Assembly (NCBI GenBank): GCA_025350565.1
Contig: JANXXO010000040.1
Location: 1-42,532, forward strand
Direction: 5' to 3'
Length of the DNA stretch: 42,532 nucleotides
Source: Acidimicrobiaceae bacterium
Lineage (GTDB): Bacteria > Actinomycetota > Acidimicrobiia > Acidimicrobiales > RAAP-2
The notes beneath the pieces were generated by a model. That model searched no databases. It was not told the origin of the DNA and saw nothing but the letters and a program-made list of their open reading frames with translations. Within the stretch, counting starts at the first letter, position 1. Each line of letters opens with the position of its first letter. Position numbers and translations under genes: made by a program. Shown piece by piece: positions 33,256-42,100 of this stretch.

Positions 33256-34913
33256 ATCTTCGGCATCTCACGCTTGAGGAACTTTCCCGCCGCGTTGCGT
33301 GGCAGCGGTTCGTCGGTGAAGGCAACCTTCGACGGAATCTTGAAGTTCGCCACCCGCGTCGCCAAGTGAAGCCGTAGTTCGTCGCTCGTCAGTGAAGCCC
33401 CCGATTTCAACATCACGGCGCAGGCCACTTCTTCACCTAAACGCTCATCGGGGAGACCGAAGACCGCTGCCTCGTGCACCGACGGATGCTCGTAGATGGC
33501 GGCCTCCACTTCGGCCGAGTACACGTTCTCGCCGGCTCGAATAATCATGTCCTTGACCCGGTCTTCGACGTAGAGGAAGCCCTCGGACGATATGTACCCG
33601 AGGTCGCCACTCCGCAGCCAACCGCGCACAATCGTTGCTTCTGTCGCCTCTGGATTGTTCCAGTACCCCCGAATCAACGTGGGCGACTTCATCCAAATCT
33701 CGCCGCTCTCGTTAGGGCCGAGCGCGTGCAAGCCTTCGTCGCGGATCTCCACGTCCATGACGATGGTCGGGACGCGACCCGTCGAACGGGGATTGGCCAC
33801 GTAGTCGTCGCCGTCGATGCGAGTTCCGTAGGCGTTCGTCTCGGTCATGCCGTAGCCGAGTCCTGGTCGGCCTTTATCGAAGGCCCTCTCGACCCGTGCC
33901 ACCAGGGCGGGCGGAGCGGGCGCGCCGCCTCCGCCCACGGTGACCAGCGATGACGTGTCGTAGTCACCAAAGTGCACACTCTCGACCAGGTCCCACGATT
34001 GGGTGGGCACTCCCACGAAGTTGGTCACTTGGTGGCGTTCGATCAATTGGAGGGCCCGTTCCGGCTCCCAGCGATACATCATCACCAGTTTGAAGTGCCA
34101 ACTGAAGCACGACATCATGACCGGGATGCAACCGGTCACGTGGAAGAGCGGGACGATGAGGATGAAACAGGGCGCCAGTCCACTCCCGGTCGCCTCGTCG
34201 TCGCGCCGCATGGCGTGCACCGCGGCTCCCGACGAGAAGGCCATGATCGTTTGGCACACCGTGCCGTGAGTGGAGACTGCCCCTTTCGGGAAACCGGTCG
34301 TTCCCGAGGTGTAGAGGATCGTGGCGTCCATATCCGACGTCAACATCACCCCCGGCATGGCCGGTCCGCGCACCACCACGTCATGCCAGTGCTCGACGTG
34401 CGGCGCCAGCGGCACGAGGGCGTCGAGTCGAACGCCGAGCATGCGAACGCCGGCGCGTTGACAGGCTCCCGCGCCGCGTTCGACCCTTTCGGTGTCGCCA
34501 ATCAAGACCGAGAGTCCCGCGTCGTTGATGGCGTACTCCATCTCGTCGGGGGTCCACCACGCATTGAGCGACACCGAGACCGCTCCCACGGAGAGAATCG
34601 CGGCGAAGGAGATTATCCACTCCGGATAGTTGCGCATGGCGATGCCGACGCGGTCGCCGGGCTTGACGTCAAAGTGATGAACGAGGGCGTGTCCAAGAGC
34701 GTCGGCCTCCTCCATGACACTGGCGAACGTCCACTCTTCGTCTTCGTAGACAATGAACGTTTGGTCGAGACCGCGAGCCGAGTCGAAGAGTTGGCGCAAA
34801 GTGGCCGGGGCGTTCGTGAACTCGCGGCTGGTGTAACCGTCGTGCTCGACGTTGGCGACCTCGAACGGTTGTCCGGGCGCACCCGCGGCGGCGTTCGCCT
34901 CTTGAAAACTCAT
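33243..34913 (-). CDS. Acyl-CoA synthetase (AMP-binding, FadD-like)
   Basis: 556-aa ANL-family adenylating enzyme. Seen are the P-loop-like YTSGTTGFPKGA, the acyl-pocket motif GYGMTETNAYG, WLRSGDLGYI, and the hinge EDRVKDMIIRAGENVYSAEVE, with the C-terminal catalytic lysine in RNAAGKFLKRE. It activates a carboxylic acid to its acyl-CoA through an acyl-AMP; the acid is not known but fatty acids fit the neighbouring desaturase. ATG 34913 has GGGAGG about 12 bases upstream. The desaturase gene ends 196 bases upstream in the same direction. Confidence 0.92.
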   Translation of the reverse strand: MSFQEANAAAGAPGQPFEVANVEHDGYTSREFTNAPATLRQLFDSARGLDQTFIVYEDEEWTFASVMEEADALGHALVHHFDVKPGDRVGIAMRNYPEWIISFAAILSVGAVSVSLNAWWTPDEMEYAINDAGLSVLIGDTERVERGAGACQRAGVRMLGVRLDALVPLAPHVEHWHDVVVRGPAMPGVMLTSDMDATILYTSGTTGFPKGAVSTHGTVCQTIMAFSSGAAVHAMRRDDEATGSGLAPCFILIVPLFHVTGCIPVMMSCFSWHFKLVMMYRWEPERALQLIERHQVTNFVGVPTQSWDLVESVHFGDYDTSSLVTVGGGGAPAPPALVARVERAFDKGRPGLGYGMTETNAYGTRIDGDDYVANPRSTGRVPTIVMDVEIRDEGLHALGPNESGEIWMKSPTLIRGYWNNPEATEATIVRGWLRSGDLGYISSEGFLYVEDRVKDMIIRAGENVYSAEVEAAIYEHPSVHEAAVFGLPDERLGEEVACAVMLKSGASLTSDELRLHLATRVANFKIPSKVAFTDEPLPRNAAGKFLKREMPKIYFS

Positions 34914-35109
34914 TCCCACGCAGTTCCTCCCGATCGTTGCCAAATACTAGGAGAACGGGTATCGCGTACCGTCGCACCGCGCACGCGCCATGACGAACGA
35001 CCCCGCATCCCGCGGCGTGGGCGCAAAGAGCGCCGCCTCGCGATGGTGTCACGCGACGACGGCGTCGGGGGTTGCCGCCGCGCCACGGACTCGCCGAGGG
35101 GTTGGACGG

Positions 35110-36042
35110 TTAAGTGGAGAGAGCCGGGGTGACGCGCGCGGCCTTTTGGGTCATGCGCTCCACGCCCTCACCCAATTTGGCGACGAACTCGCTCAAGTCC
35201 TGGCGAGCCTTTTCGGCTTCGGCGCTGAGGCCCACCAGATGATCGAGGTCCCAAAGTCCGAGCACGGGTTCGAGCACGTCACGCAGATACTGCTGCAAGC
35301 CATAAATACCCTCGCGCGCGATCCGCACCGCGTGGCGGGTGAAGCTCGGTATTCCCGTCCCGGGCATGGCGAAATCACGAACCTGCTTAGCGACGGCAAT
35401 CATCATGGTGGAAGGGTCGATGGCGAAAGCGGCGAGCGTCAAGTCGCGGTAAAAGAGGAAGTGCTTGGTTTCGTCGCCGGCGATGAGCGCCAGCACGTTG
35501 CGGCCGATCTTGTCGTCCTTGGGAAGTTTCGCGCCCGTGTTGCGGTGCGCAATCTGCGTGGCGCGCTCCTGGAATGAGACGTAGGCGATGAGTTCGGCCA
35601 TATCGGCGGGTTGGGGAACCTCCCCCTTCTTCATCTGCACGCGACGCCCGTCTTCGAGCAGCGTGGGGTCAATGCATCGACTGATGTGCACCCAATCGCG
35701 CATGACCATGGCGTGACGGTTCTCCTCCATGGTCCATTGGTGATTCCAGTCGAGGATGGCGTGGCCGGTGGGCGCGTGCGACAAGAGGGTGTGCGTGTAG
35801 TACGGAAGGTTGTCTTCGGTCAACAAATTGACGTAAATAGCGCTACGTACGCCCTCGTTCAATGGATACTGACTCGGCTCCCACGGCGAGTCGGCGAAAT
35901 TCTCACCGTCGCCCCAGTTGATCTGTTCGTGGGGATACCAGAGGCGCGGTGCCTCGAGGTGTCGGTTATAGAGGCGCTCCACATCGGGCGCAAGTTCGCA
36001 GAGGAGATCGGAACGCTTTTTGGGGGAAGTTGTAAGGGCCAT
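35110..36042 (-). CDS. Acyl-ACP desaturase family protein
   Basis: 310-aa soluble di-iron desaturase (type 2 fatty-acid desaturase, DesA-like). The ligands of the four-helix bundle are visible: Glu76, Glu107 and His110 in MEENRHA, Glu159 in FQERAT, and Glu191 and His194 in DETKHFLF. The family puts a double bond into acyl-ACP using O2 and ferredoxin-type electrons. The ATG at 36042 is preceded by AAAGG. It is divergent from an MFS gene; the gap holds an inverted repeat that may be an operator. Confidence 0.93.
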   Translation of the reverse strand: MALTTSPKKRSDLLCELAPDVERLYNRHLEAPRLWYPHEQINWGDGENFADSPWEPSQYPLNEGVRSAIYVNLLTEDNLPYYTHTLLSHAPTGHAILDWNHQWTMEENRHAMVMRDWVHISRCIDPTLLEDGRRVQMKKGEVPQPADMAELIAYVSFQERATQIAHRNTGAKLPKDDKIGRNVLALIAGDETKHFLFYRDLTLAAFAIDPSTMMIAVAKQVRDFAMPGTGIPSFTRHAVRIAREGIYGLQQYLRDVLEPVLGLWDLDHLVGLSAEAEKARQDLSEFVAKLGEGVERMTQKAARVTPALST

Positions 36043-36078
36043 TCACTGCCTTTCGCTCACCTCGAGGGGAGTCATACC

Positions 36079-36108
36079 TGTCATCGTAATACCCCTGTAC
36101 ATATGACA
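36079..36108. promoter_or_regulatory. Candidate operator between the desaturase and MFS genes
   Basis: TGTCAT and ATGACA form a perfect inverted repeat spanning 36079-36108, with the palindromes TGTACA (36096-36101) and CATATG (36100-36105) inside it. It lies in the middle of the divergent gap, where a shared regulator could act on both genes. There is no experimental basis. Confidence 0.3.
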
Positions 36109-36150
36109 ATCCGATAACTTGTGAGTTCCTGCACAAGGGCGTCACGTAGC

Positions 36151-37452
36151 ATGAACGTCTTGAAACTCATTGAAACACTCGTTCCGGCCGACTTTCGTGG
36201 CAGCATCACCGGTCCCTTGCGGCGGTATTTCTTCTCCACGTTCTTTTCCTGCGTCGGCAACGGACTGACCCTGTCACTGTTCGTGGTCTACCTCCACAAC
36301 GTCCGCGGTTTTTCGACCAACTTCGCCACTTTGTTGCTCGCCGCGGCGGCCCTGGTCGGCATCACGTCGGCTCCCCTCTGGGGAACCTTGACCGACCGCT
36401 TCGGACCCATTCGCGTCATCTTGTTCACGATCGTCGCCGACGCCGCATCGTTGCTTGTCTGGGCGCACGCGACCACCGAACGTACGGCGGCGGCGGGCGC
36501 CCTCTTACTCGCCGTGTTCGGCGGTGCCGGCTGGGGGCCGAGCAGCACCATGCTCAGTCGAATGCTCGACGCCAGTCACCGACAGCGCGCCTTCGGATTC
36601 AACTTCATGCTGGTCAACCTCGGGATCGGTTTCGGCGGACTGATCTCGGCCAGCGTGGTGAACCTGCGCAGTCCTCAGTCGTTCGTGCTGCTCTACACCT
36701 TTAACGCCGGCGTCGTCTTGGCGTCGGGTGTCTTGATGTTCACGCTACGAAAGTACGGCGGACCGGTGCGCGACCATCACGACGACCCGGTGAAGAGCGC
36801 CGAGGGTTGGCGCGAGGTGCTGCGCGATCGTCGGCTCATCCGCTACATCCTCGCCGCGGTCGTGTTGATGATCGGCGGCTACGGATCCCAAGAGGCGGGC
36901 CTCAGTCTCTTCGTCGTCAATAACTTGAAACTGCCCGTGCACGTGATCGGGGTGGTGTTCTTCTTCAACACCACGACCATTGTCTGCGCGCAGCTCTGGG
37001 TCCTCAACCGCATCGAAGGTCGTAGCCGCACGAGGGTCATGGCGACGGTCGGACTCTTTTGGGCCGTCTTCTGGATCATTCTCGACGTGGCGCTGGCGCT
37101 GCCTAAGGTACTCATCGTCGTCTCGCTGTGCGTCGCGATGGTCGTCTTCGCCTTGGGAGAAACCATGCTCTCACCCGTGGGTCCGGCCCTGGTGAACGAC
37201 ATTGCGCCCGAGCACCTGCGCGGCCGTTACAACGCCGCCGCCGGCCTGGCCTGGGGCGTCTCGGGCACCTTGGCCCCCGCAATCACCGCCTTCTACTTTG
37301 ACGATCACCTCGGCAATTGGTGGCCCTTCGCGACGGGCGTCACCGCACTCATTGGGGCGGCCCTGATGCTGACGCTACGAAAACATCTAAGCGACGAAGA
37401 AGATGGACGAGGTCACGCACCCTCGACGTTGCCCGTGTCCAGCCCGGAGTAG
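36151..37452 (+). CDS. MFS transporter
   Basis: About 433 aa with twelve predicted hydrophobic helices. The MFS loop 2-3 signature appears as GTLTDRFGPIRV, and a second-half repeat follows. No helix pattern points to a substrate. Many actinobacterial MFS proteins of this form export small organic compounds. I start it at ATG 36151, just before MNVLKLIETL; a GTG ten codons upstream is open, and neither start has a good ribosome-binding site. The GNAT gene begins two bases after its stop. Confidence 0.88.
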   Translation: MNVLKLIETLVPADFRGSITGPLRRYFFSTFFSCVGNGLTLSLFVVYLHNVRGFSTNFATLLLAAAALVGITSAPLWGTLTDRFGPIRVILFTIVADAASLLVWAHATTERTAAAGALLLAVFGGAGWGPSSTMLSRMLDASHRQRAFGFNFMLVNLGIGFGGLISASVVNLRSPQSFVLLYTFNAGVVLASGVLMFTLRKYGGPVRDHHDDPVKSAEGWREVLRDRRLIRYILAAVVLMIGGYGSQEAGLSLFVVNNLKLPVHVIGVVFFFNTTTIVCAQLWVLNRIEGRSRTRVMATVGLFWAVFWIILDVALALPKVLIVVSLCVAMVVFALGETMLSPVGPALVNDIAPEHLRGRYNAAAGLAWGVSGTLAPAITAFYFDDHLGNWWPFATGVTALIGAALMLTLRKHLSDEEDGRGHAPSTLPVSSPE

Positions 37453-37454
37453 TC

Positions 37455-38483
37455 GTGTTGTTCGCGCGCATTGACGCCACGAACGCACCTCGCTTCGACG
37501 CCTGGTTCGCGGTGCTGCAGCGCTCCGAGCAACTGCGCGACGGCGGAGTCGGTCAAGGGTGGCACCCCGACGAGTGGCGCGCCCGCGCCGTGGATGAGTC
37601 TGCTCCTCGGGTCTTTCGTCTCTACTCCTACGGACCGTCGCTCGACCGACCGGTCGCCGTGGGCGCTCTCGAACTCACCCGCGACGACAACCTCAGCTTC
37701 ATCGAAGCGAGCCTCTTCGTTGACCCCAGCGAGCGACGGCGGGGCTATGGTTCGCAACTCTTGGGGCACCTCGAAGAGAGCGCGCGCGATCTGGGGCGCC
37801 CCACGCTCGTGGTCTTCGTGATCGAAGGGGCCAGCGAAATCGGCACCGGGGCCAATCGCCCCTTCGCCCGAAGACACGGTTACCGCGTGGCCGAAGAAAA
37901 CGTGCGACGCGACCTCGCCTGGCCCCGACCCACCGGTGAACTCGACCGCTTGTGGCAACAGTGGCTCCCGTTCGCCTCGCACTACGACATCGTCGCCTGG
38001 ACCGGTGCCACGCCGGCGATACTCCTCGAAGGGCGAGCCCACCTCTCCGCCATCATGCCGGCCGAGACGCCGCACGTCGACCTCGACGTCGAGGCAGAAC
38101 ACTGGGACGCCGCACGAGTGCGCCACCACGAAAAGACGACCGACGAGATGGGTCGCGACCTCTTGGTGGCGGCGGCCCGTCACCGAGTGAGCGGTGAACT
38201 CGTGGCCTTCAGCGAACTCACCGTGTCACGACAACAGCCCCAGACGGCCTACCAGTGGGACACTCTCGTGGTCGGACACCACCGTGGTCATCGCCTGGGA
38301 GGACTGTTGAAAGTAACGACGATGCGACTGCTCTCCGAGGGTGGCTACGCCACCACGAAAATCACCACCTTCAACTCGACGCTGAACGGACCGATGATCA
38401 CGGTCAACGAGGCACTCGGGGCCGAGATTGCTGGCGCCATGGTGGCGTGGCGCAAGGACCTCGTCGAACCTGTCGCGACCTAG
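37455..38483 (+). CDS. GNAT-family acetyltransferase, tandem domains
   Basis: 342 aa with two GNAT halves. The first carries the acetyl-CoA loop RRRGYGSQLLGHLEESA (about 92-108). The second has a weaker version, GHHRGHRLGGLLKVTTM (about 275-291), preceded by the YQWDTLVV strand. Tandem GNATs include MshD-like and antibiotic-modifying enzymes, but the substrate cannot be read. The start is GTG 37455, with GGAG five bases upstream. It likely shares a transcript with the MFS gene, so export plus acetylation of a small molecule is a possible pairing. Confidence 0.85.
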   Translation: MLFARIDATNAPRFDAWFAVLQRSEQLRDGGVGQGWHPDEWRARAVDESAPRVFRLYSYGPSLDRPVAVGALELTRDDNLSFIEASLFVDPSERRRGYGSQLLGHLEESARDLGRPTLVVFVIEGASEIGTGANRPFARRHGYRVAEENVRRDLAWPRPTGELDRLWQQWLPFASHYDIVAWTGATPAILLEGRAHLSAIMPAETPHVDLDVEAEHWDAARVRHHEKTTDEMGRDLLVAAARHRVSGELVAFSELTVSRQQPQTAYQWDTLVVGHHRGHRLGGLLKVTTMRLLSEGGYATTKITTFNSTLNGPMITVNEALGAEIAGAMVAWRKDLVEPVAT

Positions 38484-39292
38484 GTGTGGAGTGTCGGCGG
38501 ACCCTCGCCAATGATCGCGCGTACCTCCTCGAAGCGCAGGTTGTACGGTCCGATCCAAGTGAGGAACCACGTGACACCGGCTTGCGCCCAAGGCGTGGGA
38601 TCGTCACCGGGCGCACCGCTCACCACCACGTCAAAGGTTTCGAGGTCGGCGCCGCCCTCAACTAGGAGTCCACGAAGCGTCGCGACCTCGCCGGGTTCGT
38701 TCATGGAGATGACGAAGGCACCAGCCTGTGTCGCCGCACGTCGGAGCGGACGGGGATTGGGCCAACGCGCGGCCAGCCAAATGGGAATGCCGCCCGGTCG
38801 CGCTGCCCTGGGCAAGAACGTCACGTCGTCAATGGTGTAATGCTCCCCCGCGTGGCGAACCGGTGCGCCGGAGAGCAGCCCGGTGAGGACCGCCAATCCC
38901 TCGCTGAGCATGGCGCCGCGCTCCTTCGCATCGGTCACCTCACCGAAACGCGAAAGTTCCCGGACGTCACCGTCATCACCGATCCCCAGTCCCAAGATCA
39001 GTCGACCGTTCGACACGAGGTCTAACGTCACCGCTTGGCGCGCCACCACCTGAATGCGCCGACGGATAAGGGGCGTCACCATAGGTCCCAACTGAATGGT
39101 CGTAGTCGCAGTCGCCATGGCCGTTAGGGCCACGTAGGGATCAAGGATGTTGGTCACCCCGCCGTCGTAAAGAAGGTGGTCCCAAAGAAAGATGCCATCC
39201 CAGCCCGCCGACTCGGCCAGTACTGCCAGTTCAACTAACCGACGGGGATTGGCCAGGCCATCAAAGGCGGGAAAGAAGAGGCCTTGTCGCAA
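38480..39292 (-). CDS. LLM-class flavin/F420-dependent oxidoreductase
   Basis: About 270 aa TIM-barrel luciferase-like protein. Seen are AGWDGIFLWDHLLY, LGPMVTPLIRRR, RQAVTLDLVSNGRLILGLGIGD, and PIWLAARWPNPRPLRRAA, close to actinobacterial F420-dependent enzymes. The cofactor choice (FMN or F420) cannot be settled. I take TTG 39292, which has CGGAG six bases upstream. An earlier TTG at 39325 is possible but lacks a ribosome-binding site. The stop overlaps the GNAT stop region by four bases, convergently. Confidence 0.85.
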   Translation of the reverse strand: MRQGLFFPAFDGLANPRRLVELAVLAESAGWDGIFLWDHLLYDGGVTNILDPYVALTAMATATTTIQLGPMVTPLIRRRIQVVARQAVTLDLVSNGRLILGLGIGDDGDVRELSRFGEVTDAKERGAMLSEGLAVLTGLLSGAPVRHAGEHYTIDDVTFLPRAARPGGIPIWLAARWPNPRPLRRAATQAGAFVISMNEPGEVATLRGLLVEGGADLETFDVVVSGAPGDDPTPWAQAGVTWFLTWIGPYNLRFEEVRAIIGEGPPTLHT

Positions 39293-39389
39293 TGGAGTCT
39301 CCGATCCAAGTGGGTGAAATTCCAACTGTAAGTCGTCCGAGAGCGCTCAGCGAACGTCGGCCTTTTCGAGGCACCGTACACTCGTCGCC

Positions 39390-39806
39390 ATGACCTATGG
39401 ATCGGCGACGGCGTCGTTGGCCGTCAAATTGGGCATCAAGCCCGGACACCGGATTGTCTTCGTGGGCGCTCCTCGGAGCTGGATTATCAGCGGCCTACCC
39501 GAGAACGTCCGCATCGTTCGCCGGCGAAGCGAAGCGCCCGCGGACGTCGTCATCGCCTTTTTCCGCGACGCCGCGGCGCTCGAAAAGCGTATCCTGGAGT
39601 TATCCAACGCCATAGCGTTGGACGGATCGCTGTGGATTGCCTGGCCACGTAAGGCCGCGGGCCACGCGTCCAACCTGTCCGACAACGTGGTTCGCACTAC
39701 AGTGCTACCCCTCGGTCTCGTCGACGTCAAGGTCGCGGCGCTCGACGATGACTGGTCAGCCCTCAAGATGGTGTGGCGTAAGGAACGAAGACCGGCTCAA
39801 AGCTGA
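39390..39806 (+). CDS. DUF3052-type protein
   Basis: 138 aa. It has a Rossmann-like pattern: LGIKPGHRIVFVGAP, then PADVVIAFFRDAAALEKRI and SLWIAWPRKAAG, then NVVRTTVLPLGLVDVKVAALDDDWSALKMVWRK. This is the layout I know from DUF3052 proteins in actinobacteria. The function is unknown. The gene faces the small membrane protein convergently, 75 bases away. Confidence 0.82.
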   Translation: MTYGSATASLAVKLGIKPGHRIVFVGAPRSWIISGLPENVRIVRRRSEAPADVVIAFFRDAAALEKRILELSNAIALDGSLWIAWPRKAAGHASNLSDNVVRTTVLPLGLVDVKVAALDDDWSALKMVWRKERRPAQS

Positions 39807-39881
39807 GGACGGCGAGTGCGATGCGATCGTTCGCGCTGGTGGTCTCGCGAGTCACCCTCCTACAGCGCAGCTTTGCGAGGT

Positions 39882-40337
39882 TCAGCCCTTTCGCGCCCGA
39901 AGTGCCGGCAAGCCCAAGGGCACGGCGGCCACGACGGCGGCGATAAGGCCGACGAAGGCGCCCCAACCCCAACCAATGCCGCTCAAGCCCACGCCACCCG
40001 GCTTGTCGACGAACGCAATGACGGTGAGCACCAGATTGATAACGGATCCCACCAACAACAGTTGCTCGCCCGACATGGGCATCTTGAAAGGCATTTCGCT
40101 GAAGCCGGCGCGCGAAACCAGGTACACGAGCATCGCCAGGCACAGGAGGAAGACCAAGTACATCCAACCGTGCCACAGACCGTCCACGGACACCGAACCG
40201 AGTCCGAAACTGTAGGTGTACCACGGAAGGAACAGTGAGATGAGGAGCACCAGCGTGGCGATGGCCGTGGTGCGCTCCGCCTGCGACCAGCGCTTCATAT
40301 CAAATGAGAAAGACGACTTGCTCGGAACATCACTCAC
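39882..40337 (-). CDS. Small integral membrane protein, four helices
   Basis: 151 aa with four hydrophobic segments (about 25-45, 56-75, 90-108 and 121-145) and a basic C-terminus (LRARKG). The first loop is Gly/Ser-rich (SFGLGSVSVDGLWHGW). I recognise no family. The GTG start at 40337 has AGGGG five bases upstream. A hairpin-forming inverted repeat lies just before it. Confidence 0.78.
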   Translation of the reverse strand: MSDVPSKSSFSFDMKRWSQAERTTAIATLVLLISLFLPWYTYSFGLGSVSVDGLWHGWMYLVFLLCLAMLVYLVSRAGFSEMPFKMPMSGEQLLLVGSVINLVLTVIAFVDKPGGVGLSGIGWGWGAFVGLIAAVVAAVPLGLPALRARKG

Positions 40338-40348
40338 GGCGACCCCTT

Positions 40349-40370
40349 ATCTTGAGCGCTGACCCAAGAT
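40349..40370. repeat. Inverted repeat upstream of the small membrane protein
   Basis: ATCTTG and CAAGAT, six perfect bases, are separated by ten bases within 40349-40370, twelve bases from the GTG start. It overlaps the expected leader, so it could be an operator or an mRNA hairpin near the ribosome-binding site. Confidence 0.3.
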
Positions 40371-40572
40371 ATTGAGGCCAGTTTTTTCTCAGCATACTGA
40401 ATGAACATGCGGGCTGCCGGATGCTAGGAGCGTTATTTTGGGAAGCTGAAGGGCTGAAAGGATAAGGAAAATTTCGTTGAACGACGAAGGTGACGACGCG
40501 GCGACGAGACCATCGGGACCAAGGAGCGTCACCGCCGTCGCTCATCGAATGGCGGCGCGCCCCAGGCGCCGA

Positions 40573-41055
40573 TTACGCGCAGGCGGGGTAGTTCTTCAGT
40601 CCCCAGAGGTGCCCCACGGGCGCGGGCACGTCCTTGGCGCAGAGCGGGAAGCCCGGTGATCCTGTCATGATCCACTTTCCCGAGCCAATGCGGTAGAAAA
40701 TGCCCATGCTGCCACCGTCCTGGAATGAAACCCCCGCTTGGTAACTCGACGGCAACACCAAGTTGAAGGCGGCCAACGCCCAGTCGCGGTGGTCGAATGC
40801 GTCGTAGGCAATGAGGGGCTGACGCGGACCATGGTCCTTCAGTTGTCCCCACGTCACCTTGTCGGTACGCGCCATTTCCTTGTGGTGCAACTTGTAGGTC
40901 AGGAACGTCGACTCGAGAACGGACCGATACGCCGCGTTTGGCTGAATGATGTGCGACTTCGCCGTAGATGCGCTCGAGGCTGGCTTGCCGGCGACGGCGC
41001 TCACAGTGACACTCGCGACCGCCAGAGCGACGAAGGTAAAGAGGAACTTTCTCAT
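40573..41055 (-). CDS. Small secreted protein of unknown function
   Basis: 160 aa with a clear signal peptide (MRKFLFTFVALAVASVTVSA). The mature part is about 140 residues with two late cysteines (PLCAKDV, YPACA) that may pair. Segments such as GIFYRIGSGKWIMTGS look like a small beta domain. I know no family. ATG 41055 starts within a few bases of the end of the broken LytR-CpsA-Psr gene upstream, so it may once have followed that gene in a transcript. Confidence 0.72.
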   Translation of the reverse strand: MRKFLFTFVALAVASVTVSAVAGKPASSASTAKSHIIQPNAAYRSVLESTFLTYKLHHKEMARTDKVTWGQLKDHGPRQPLIAYDAFDHRDWALAAFNLVLPSSYQAGVSFQDGGSMGIFYRIGSGKWIMTGSPGFPLCAKDVPAPVGHLWGLKNYPACA

Positions 41056-42023
41056 CTCATTCGAAATGTACTCCACCTCAAGGGGCCGCGACGTGCACTC
41101 AGTGACGGTGCACTGGCGAGGTCAGAGCCCCTTCGGTACCGTGAGGTTCGCACGATCGCGGATCCCACGGTTGGAGGGCTTGGGTCACGAGCGTCGGGGC
41201 CGAGGACCTTCAAGAAATCATGATCGCGGCGAATACGGGCGAGGTCGGAGAGCCCTTCCTGGGACCACGCGCGATAGTTGGTACCGACGCCGGCTTGGCG
41301 AATTTGCAGATGTCGGGCCCGAACGACCTGCAACGCGTGGTAACCGTCGAGGAAGGTGCAGCCGGTCGTGGTGCTGTGCAAACCAGAATAGGCGTCAAAG
41401 ACCTCCATGGGGAAATACATGTGGATGCCACCGAGGGCGTCCACCACGTTGGCGAAGGTATCGAAGTTGAGCGCGATGTAGTGATTGATGGGAGTGGCGA
41501 AGTCCTCTTGGATGGCCGCCACGAGTTGAGAGGGGCCGTCATACAGCGCCGCATCAATCTTGTTGGCGCCCGTGGTCCGCGTTGGGTACGAAGAGGTCAC
41601 GCGGCAAGGAGAGAATCGAGACTTGGTTGGTCGTCAGGTTTAGGTGCGAGATCTCGACGACGACACTGTTCACGCCCGTCACACCCTGGCTGCAGAGTCC
41701 GTACACCCTATTTTGCTGCGCCAAGCCGCACCGAGTGGTCGAACCGACCAGCCAGATGTTCTAAGTGTTGTCGTACGTCGCCGCGGTCTCACCCGGCACG
41801 TTGACGTGGTTAATCAGGTGGTTGATGTAGAAATAATCGCCAACGATGCCCCCCCCACCACAATGACGACGGCCGCGACCAACGATGCCGCAACCATCTT
41901 CGCGCGCGTTCGACGTCGCCGTTGAGAGTGGCGAGGTCGCGTGCCATGCGCGTTGACGGCGTCCTCCAACGCTTCGAGTCGTGCGTGGTTCGCGAGGCGC
42001 AATGGTAGGGAGTCCGTTGCCAC
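41052..42023 (-). pseudogene. Broken LytR-CpsA-Psr (LCP) family gene
   Basis: Pieces of an LCP protein lie in three frames. The first (GTG 42023) is a cytoplasmic head and one membrane helix (AASLVAAVVIVVGG); its frame breaks at an eight-G run (41849-41856). The next frame gives GDYFYINHLINHVNVPGE up to a TAG at 41761-41763, then resumes with NIWLVGSTTRCG and VSILSLPRDLFVPNA. Near 41585-41595 the frame shifts again into TTGANKIDAALYDGPSQLV, INHYIALNFDTFANVVDALGGI and SDLARIRRDHDFLKVL. Homology then stops; the terminal LCP region is missing and the last frame ends at 41052. LCP proteins attach glycans to peptidoglycan. Two frameshifts, a nonsense codon and truncation indicate a decayed gene; assembly error could explain only part. 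Confidence 0.82.
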
Positions 42024-42100
42024 GGCGAAATTTTGGTGGGGGTGGGCCGCGACATTTGGATGTCGTCGCGACGAAGGTCTAGCCAGTCAAACGCCGGACG

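Noticed and set aside
33972..35132. Long plus-strand open frame of 386 codons
   Set aside because: It lies opposite the acyl-CoA synthetase, is rich in Arg, His and Asp, and matches no family; it is a high-GC antisense shadow.
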